Positions 12,878 to 16,718 of a DNA stretch of 16,718 nt are shown here, piece after piece. The stretch spans positions 1 through 16,718 of the forward strand of contig WRHG01000021.1 in assembly GCA_009783365.1 (NCBI GenBank), read 5' to 3'. The notes under the pieces are model-generated. The model did not search any database. It was not told the DNA's origin and saw only the letters and a list, made by a program, of their open reading frames with translations. Each line of letters starts with the position of its first letter. Positions within the stretch are counted from its first letter, which is position 1. A program made the translations under genes and the position numbers. The DNA is from Clostridia bacterium (GTDB lineage Bacteria; Bacillota_A; Clostridia; Christensenellales; Aristaeellaceae).

Positions 12878-13826
12878 GAATTTACGGGAAATTGCCGAAT
12901 CGCAGCTTCACGGACTGCGGGCGACTCCTAAAATGCTTGGGGAGATCAAGCGGTCGGCAGCTTCATGGGACGGGAGAAACCCGGCCGGAACAAGAGTGGG
13001 GCTTAGGACGGCAACCCTGGTTATAGGGGCGGTCCTCCTGCTCGGCGTGGGGATCGTGACCCGGCAGGGCGGAGACATACTTCAAGAAGAAGCCCCCGCA
13101 ATCTCCGCGTCGATGTTGGACAGTCAGCCGGCGGGCGGCGGATACACAGCCGACGAAAACCCTACGGAGCGGGCGCTGTTGGATATCCCTCCCGGAAGAA
13201 TATCTCTGGGAGCGGAACAAACGGAATACCACAACCTGTTTGCAAAAGGGACGGGAAGCAACTTTCCCCTGGTATCCGTGGACGGCGCCACATACCGGAT
13301 GATGCAGAATCCTTCCTCCATCAGTGAGAGCCTGCTGGGCAGTACGTGGGGGCAGGTGACGGAGTATACCACCGAACCCGCCCTCTCAAGGGGCGGCATC
13401 GTAAGCAACGCCGTACTGCAGGGAGAGACGGTATATGCGGTCCGCGGCATGGACGGCGCCATGGCCGCCGCCCGGGTGGACGGCAACCTGAGGGTATTCC
13501 AGCGGGTAAGTTTTGCGGGATCGGCCATCATTGGCAATGAAAGCCTGAGGGATACTTTATGCGATCCGCGGGACGTGGCGGCTATGGAATTGAGCGAAGC
13601 GGGAACTGTCGGCGACGCGGCCAGTGCCCGGGAACTGATGCGTACATTATTGGAAAACGCCGTTTATCAAAGCGCCAGCGTTTCATCCGGAGGAACGAGG
13701 TCCCTGCTCATCCATCTGCAAAACGGCCTCACCCTTCAGCTGATGGCGGGCGAGGATACCGTGAGCGCTTGCGGCACATGGAGTTGCCCGGAGTTCTTTG
13801 AGGAATTCGCCGCGATCATAAGCTGA
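12864..13826 (+). CDS. Probable membrane-anchored anti-sigma factor with large outer domain
   Basis: A 320-residue single-pass membrane protein: a cytoplasmic N-terminus of about 48 residues (MKNIENLREIAESQLHGLRATPKMLGEIKR), a TM helix at about 49-66 (ATLVIGAVLLLGVGIV), and an outer part of about 250 residues. The outer part includes LVSVDGATYRMMQNPSSI (about 137-154) and ends CGTWSCPEFFEEFAAIIS, with a Cys pair (CGTWSC) that could form a disulfide. It lacks the HxxxCxxC of zinc anti-sigma (ZAS) proteins, so the assignment rests mainly on overlap with the sigma gene and on topology. The start is GTG 12864 with AAGGAG about nine bases upstream, inside the sigma gene. The outer domain is presumably the sensor; I do not recognise it. 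Confidence 0.7.
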   Translation: MKNIENLREIAESQLHGLRATPKMLGEIKRSAASWDGRNPAGTRVGLRTATLVIGAVLLLGVGIVTRQGGDILQEEAPAISASMLDSQPAGGGYTADENPTERALLDIPPGRISLGAEQTEYHNLFAKGTGSNFPLVSVDGATYRMMQNPSSISESLLGSTWGQVTEYTTEPALSRGGIVSNAVLQGETVYAVRGMDGAMAAARVDGNLRVFQRVSFAGSAIIGNESLRDTLCDPRDVAAMELSEAGTVGDAASARELMRTLLENAVYQSASVSSGGTRSLLIHLQNGLTLQLMAGEDTVSACGTWSCPEFFEEFAAIIS

Positions 13827-13883
13827 AGGGGACTGAAAACCCGGCCTCCATTGATGCGTTTTGGGATACTTTCGCACCGGTAT

Positions 13884-14333
13884 CTATTTGTCATGGTTAT
13901 CCATGCGTTCGAGTTTTCGTACCCGCCTCTGAAACTCTTCGCTGGTAGAAAAACGCGCCGCCAGAAACAGATCAATGAGTTCCATCGCAACCGTGGGACC
14001 AATAATTTGCGCGCCCAGCGCAATTACCTGCACATCGTCGTGTTCCACGCACTGATGCGCCGTATAGATGTCGTGGCATACCGAGGCGCGGATACCGCGC
14101 GCCTTGTTACAGGCGATAGCGGCGCCCACGCCCGTGCCGCAGAACATGATACCGCGCTCGCAGCCGCCGTCCAGTATGCGATCGCAAAGCGCTCGGGCCA
14201 CATCAGGAAAATCAACGGGCTGCGGGTCATGGCTGCCCACATCCTCTACCGTGTGCCCCCGAATGCGCAACTCATTCAACAGGCTCTGTTTTAATGCAAA
14301 ACCCGCGTGATCTGACCCCACAACGATATGCAT
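13884..14333 (-). CDS. rpiB: RpiB/LacAB-family sugar-phosphate isomerase
   Basis: A 149-residue aldose-ketose isomerase of the RpiB family. Landmarks: GSDHAGF (6-12), VDFPDVA (40-46), active-site FCGTGVGAAIACNKARGIRA (64-83) with catalytic C65, CHDIYTAHQCVEHDD (86-100), VIALGAQIIG (103-112) and the phosphate-binding arginines in FQRRVRKLE (134-142). Length is typical. In housekeeping RpiB the block is usually EHND; here it is EHDD. Together with the acid-sugar kinase and SDR upstream, that suggests a tetrulose-phosphate isomerase such as D-erythrulose-4-phosphate isomerase rather than ribose-5-phosphate isomerase, though this is inference. SD AGGAGG lies eight bases before ATG. It lies 37 bases after the SDR gene and is last in its operon, facing the anti-sigma gene; no terminator is evident in the 57-base gap. 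Confidence 0.88.
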   Translation of the reverse strand: MHIVVGSDHAGFALKQSLLNELRIRGHTVEDVGSHDPQPVDFPDVARALCDRILDGGCERGIMFCGTGVGAAIACNKARGIRASVCHDIYTAHQCVEHDDVQVIALGAQIIGPTVAMELIDLFLAARFSTSEEFQRRVRKLERMDNHDK

Positions 14334-14370
14334 GCCGCCGTCCTCCTATGGCTTTTTTGTTTGGTTAGAC

Positions 14371-15111
14371 CTACATGTATGACCCGCCCGATACCACCAG
14401 GCATTCGCCGGTGATGAAGCTGGAATCATCCGAGCACAGGAAAGCGGCGGCGGCGGCCAACTCTTCAGGCTCACCCAGCCGTTCCATAGGGATGGAAGCC
14501 AGGAATTTTTGCATCACCTGCTCCGGCACGGCTTGCAGCATGTCGGTGTTTATATAGCCGGGCGCGATGCAATTCACGGTGCAATTGCTGCGGGCCAGCT
14601 CTTTGGCTAAGCATTTTGTAAAGCCGATGACGCCGCCTTTGGACGCGCCATAGTTGGTCTGGCCTAAGTTGCCGAAAGCCGATACCGATGCAATATTGAC
14701 GATCTTTCCGTATTTACGCGCGCGCATACCGTCCACAACGGCCTTGCAACAAGTATACATGCTTTTCAGGTTGACGTTGATAACGGTATCCCATTGTTCA
14801 TCGGTCATCTTATGGAACATCGCGTCCCGTGTTATTCCGGCATTGTTTACGAGGATATCAATTTTACCGTGTGCCTGAATAATCCCGTCAAACACCTTCT
14901 GAACATCCGCCATACTGGCCACGTCGCAGACGTATCCGCCGGCTTTTTTCTCTGCGGAATCTAGCCGCAGGGCAGCTTCGCGCATCTTGCCCGCATTCTG
15001 ATCAATCAACGCCACGTAGTCCGCGCCGTCCTGCCAAAGCCGCTTGGCAATGGCCTCGCCAATACCCTGAGCTGCGCCGGTGACCACCGCCACCTTTCCG
15101 CCAAATCGCAT
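14371..15111 (-). CDS. SDR-family dehydrogenase/reductase (FabG/PhaB-like)
   Basis: A 246-residue classical short-chain dehydrogenase. Rossmann motif TGAAQGIG (11-18), NNAG (89-92), N114, catalytic S142, Y154 and K158 (NYGASKGG) and the C-terminal GGSYM. Closest by feel are 3-oxoacyl-ACP or acetoacetyl-CoA reductases, including the GQTNY block. Such sequences also cover sugar and polyol dehydrogenases, so the substrate is open. The Ser-Tyr spacing is one residue shorter than in FabG. D37 after beta-2 (ALIDQN) favours NAD(H). The ATG at 15111 is preferred over the ATG at 15124-15126, because AGGAGG (15117-15122) sits inside the first codons of the longer version. It lies 37 bases after the kinase gene and 37 before rpiB. 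With the kinase it could oxidise an acid sugar; with the thiolase it could reduce a 3-oxoacyl-CoA. Confidence 0.88.
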   Translation of the reverse strand: MRFGGKVAVVTGAAQGIGEAIAKRLWQDGADYVALIDQNAGKMREAALRLDSAEKKAGGYVCDVASMADVQKVFDGIIQAHGKIDILVNNAGITRDAMFHKMTDEQWDTVINVNLKSMYTCCKAVVDGMRARKYGKIVNIASVSAFGNLGQTNYGASKGGVIGFTKCLAKELARSNCTVNCIAPGYINTDMLQAVPEQVMQKFLASIPMERLGEPEELAAAAAFLCSDDSSFITGECLVVSGGSYM

Positions 15112-15116
15112 CCGTA

Positions 15117-15122
15117 CCTCCT
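15117..15122 (-). promoter_or_regulatory. RBS that fixes the SDR start at 15111
   Basis: AGGAGG on the - strand, five bases before ATG 15111. The upstream in-frame ATG (15126) would make this SD encode residues 2-4. Confidence 0.8.
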
Positions 15123-15148
15123 CCATTCTCTCTTAACATTGGTTTTGC

Positions 15149-16585
15149 TTACTGTGCCGGCCGCACCTTCATCACGGTATCGAGCAGTGCGTTTTCGTCG
15201 CCTACGTTGCCTGGAAAGATGACATACGGCAGATTCGGAAATTTGCTTTCAGGCCCTGTTAGCCATACCGGGACGCCTTGCAATACCTGCCCCATGACCA
15301 GCGCTCTCCGCACACCCAATCCCTTGGTGCCCACATCGCTGGACGTAATGCCGCCCTTGGCGATGATGAAGTTAGGGCGGACCGATAATCCGGCCACAAT
15401 ACCCGATACGGCGTCGGAAATGCGTACGGAGAGGCGCAGTTCCTCCTCCTTGTCCGCGGCGCCCAAATCCAGCCTTTCCCTTCGCGTATAAAACGCCACG
15501 GTTTCTCCATTCCGTAGATGACGTTCAACCTCGGCCAGCGCGCGCCGCTGTTCCGCCTCGAAGCGAGGCGGGTCCAATGCAAGGTGTTGGTTAAACTCCA
15601 CAAAGACGATATCCGGCGCAGCGCGAAGACGCTCCAATTGCTCGGTGGTACGCCGCACGTGGGAACCCACCACGATCAACCCGCCGTTGCGGTTGGTGGT
15701 GTTGACCAGATCTTCCCGCGTCAGCAGCGGTCTGTCGGCGATGCCGCCGATCACCTTGGTCAGCGCCGCCGCGCTGCGGAACAGAAATTCCTTGCCATGG
15801 TTTATGGCTTCGATCAGCGCCGTTACAAACACCGCCACATCCAAGTAGTCTATGGCATTTACGACTATTTTCCCAAATCCTTTCACCCGTTGCAGCTTGG
15901 CGGTGATGCCGGCATAGTCGCAGGCGCGCAGTTCCTCCAAGGTAATGCTGGTCACCGTGCCGGCAGGATATGCGCCGGCGGTTTTTTCAGCCACCCATTC
16001 GCACAGGTTGGAGCTGCTGTAGCCAAACGTATGGTCCAGCGCAAACTCTGTTTGTCCGGCGGGCGTGAGCGTATCCCCGGGGGATACGTAATGTACGTCG
16101 CCGATGGTATATCGCCCGCCCTCTAAAAAGAAGGGTATGATGATCTCGCCATCAATGTGAAGGCCTTCAGATTCCACCGCGGCGCGCAGCGTTTCGGTTT
16201 CCAGCGGATAATGACCGCGCAGCGTCGAGTCACTGCGGGAAATCAGCAAAAAGTTTCGGTTAGCCTTCCGTGAAACCTCCACTATGGTACGGGCAATACC
16301 GGCATGTACCCGCCTGGTTCGCTCGGCGTTGAATCCGCGTGAGTTGGTCAGCAGAAAGAAGATGCGTTCCTGTTCATCAAAGCCACTGCGCACACTATCC
16401 ATCGACCAATCGGTATACACGGAAACACCATGCACGGTTTGAACACCGGTAGGATCGTCATCCAACACCACGATTTTCCGATCAAAAGTTCCCAACGCGG
16501 CGTTTAAGCGCGCTCTTACCGCCTCCGCATCATAGGCTGGGTAAGCATCCAGCGCGCTCCGCTTATCGAGTGCCCGCTCGTTCAA
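15149..16585 (-). CDS. Four-carbon acid sugar kinase family protein (DUF1537/OtnK-like)
   Basis: A 478-residue two-domain kinase of the family that phosphorylates threonate, erythronate or oxo-tetronates. Positions given from the ATG three codons upstream: substrate domain VVLDDDPTGVQTVHG (42-56), TNSRG (83-87) and RSDSTLRGHYPLE (120-132); nucleotide-binding domain AKGGITSSDVGTKGLGVRRA (412-431) and TGPESKFPNLPYVIFPGNVG (445-464). The DDDPTGVQTVH form with an extra 40-residue helical N-terminus marks a Firmicutes subgroup of unproven specificity, not the ADDLTGA form of the characterised OtnK/DtnK enzymes. The start is set to TTG 16585 because AGGAGG directly abuts ATG 16594 (zero spacing) but is nine bases from the TTG. 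It lies between a thiolase gene (43 bases upstream of the chosen start) and the SDR gene. The substrate is unknown. Confidence 0.88.
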   Translation of the reverse strand: MNERALDKRSALDAYPAYDAEAVRARLNAALGTFDRKIVVLDDDPTGVQTVHGVSVYTDWSMDSVRSGFDEQERIFFLLTNSRGFNAERTRRVHAGIARTIVEVSRKANRNFLLISRSDSTLRGHYPLETETLRAAVESEGLHIDGEIIIPFFLEGGRYTIGDVHYVSPGDTLTPAGQTEFALDHTFGYSSSNLCEWVAEKTAGAYPAGTVTSITLEELRACDYAGITAKLQRVKGFGKIVVNAIDYLDVAVFVTALIEAINHGKEFLFRSAAALTKVIGGIADRPLLTREDLVNTTNRNGGLIVVGSHVRRTTEQLERLRAAPDIVFVEFNQHLALDPPRFEAEQRRALAEVERHLRNGETVAFYTRRERLDLGAADKEEELRLSVRISDAVSGIVAGLSVRPNFIIAKGGITSSDVGTKGLGVRRALVMGQVLQGVPVWLTGPESKFPNLPYVIFPGNVGDENALLDTVMKVRPAQ

Positions 16586-16594
16586 GCGCGTCAT

Positions 16595-16600
16595 CCTCCT
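16595..16600 (-). promoter_or_regulatory. RBS that argues for a TTG start of the kinase
   Basis: AGGAGG on the - strand touches ATG 16594 with no spacer, but is nine bases from TTG 16585 in the same frame. Confidence 0.6.
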
Positions 16601-16628
16601 CGCTATAATCCATCAATAAAGCTGATGG

Positions 16629-16718
16629 TCAGAGCGCCTCAAACAGCACACTCATGCCCTGACCACCGCCGACACACAGCGTAGCCAGCCCAAAGCGCAC
16701 TGCGCGCCGCCGCATCTC
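16629..16718 (-). CDS. Thiolase (acetyl-CoA acetyltransferase) C-terminus, 5' part outside window
   Basis: The last 29 residues of a protein entering from the right edge on the - strand, ending at TGA 16631-16629. The fragment (RFGLATLCVGGGQGMSVLF near the end) carries the thiolase C-terminal signature GLATLCxGGGQG, with the Cys that acts as the catalytic acid/base. Biosynthetic acetoacetyl-CoA thiolases and degradative 3-ketoacyl-CoA thiolases share this end, so the two cannot be separated here. It lies 43 bases upstream of the chosen kinase start on the same strand, so it probably belongs to the same operon. Confidence 0.9.
   Translation of the reverse strand, partial: EMRRRAVRFGLATLCVGGGQGMSVLFEAL

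Noticed and set aside
13827..13883. Possible terminator between the convergent anti-sigma and rpiB genes
   Set aside because: Only a 5-bp AAAAC/GTTTT repeat is present, without a GC-rich stem, so I do not call it.
15518..16126. 202-codon open frame on the + strand inside the DUF1537 kinase gene
   Set aside because: Shadow of a gene with clear kinase motifs; no RBS and no recognisable protein features.

Overview
The window looks like a stretch of chromosome from a Gram-positive, Firmicutes-type bacterium, most likely a Clostridia member. The reasons are near-perfect AGGAGG Shine-Dalgarno sites before almost every gene, several TTG/GTG starts, sigma-A-type promoters, and typical Clostridia families (DUF624/YesL-like membrane protein, YqeM-like methyltransferase, Hsp33, ECF sigma factor with a membrane-bound partner, CimA-type citramalate synthase). 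By eye the base composition is moderately GC-rich. I cannot place it below class level. There are no rRNA or tRNA genes, insertion sequences, phage genes or CRISPR arrays that I can see.

Layout. (1) 1-1241, + strand: the 3' end of an unrecognised gene, then a GT2 polyprenyl-phosphate glycosyltransferase, ending in a strong symmetrical terminator. (2) 1279-1929, - strand: a small exported protein of unknown function with its own near-consensus promoter and a foldable leader; it shares that terminator. (3) 2020-10524, - strand: a tightly packed eight-gene transcription unit. In transcription order it holds a DUF624-like membrane protein, a SAM methyltransferase, the redox chaperone Hsp33, a TPR protein, a HEAT-like repeat protein, an HD-domain phosphohydrolase, a zinc-ribbon/TM/TPR/chitobiase-C-domain membrane protein, and an exported PEBP-family protein. 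(4) 10596-13826, + strand: citramalate synthase (first step of the pyruvate route to isoleucine), then an ECF sigma factor overlapping its probable membrane-anchored anti-sigma factor, with a possible 33-codon leader ORF coupled to the sigma start. (5) 13884-16718, - strand: RpiB-like isomerase, SDR dehydrogenase, DUF1537 acid-sugar kinase and the C-terminus of a thiolase that runs out of the window. This looks like a carbon-catabolic operon read from beyond the right edge.

How the parts may work together. The Hsp33 operon mixes protein-quality control (Hsp33), scaffold proteins (TPR, HEAT), an HD hydrolase and envelope proteins. Its shared job is unknown and it is the best candidate here for an undescribed functional unit. 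The kinase/isomerase/dehydrogenase operon fits four-carbon acid-sugar or tetrulose-phosphate catabolism, but the thiolase is not part of the described DUF1537 pathways. The sigma/anti-sigma pair is probably an envelope stress switch with unknown targets.
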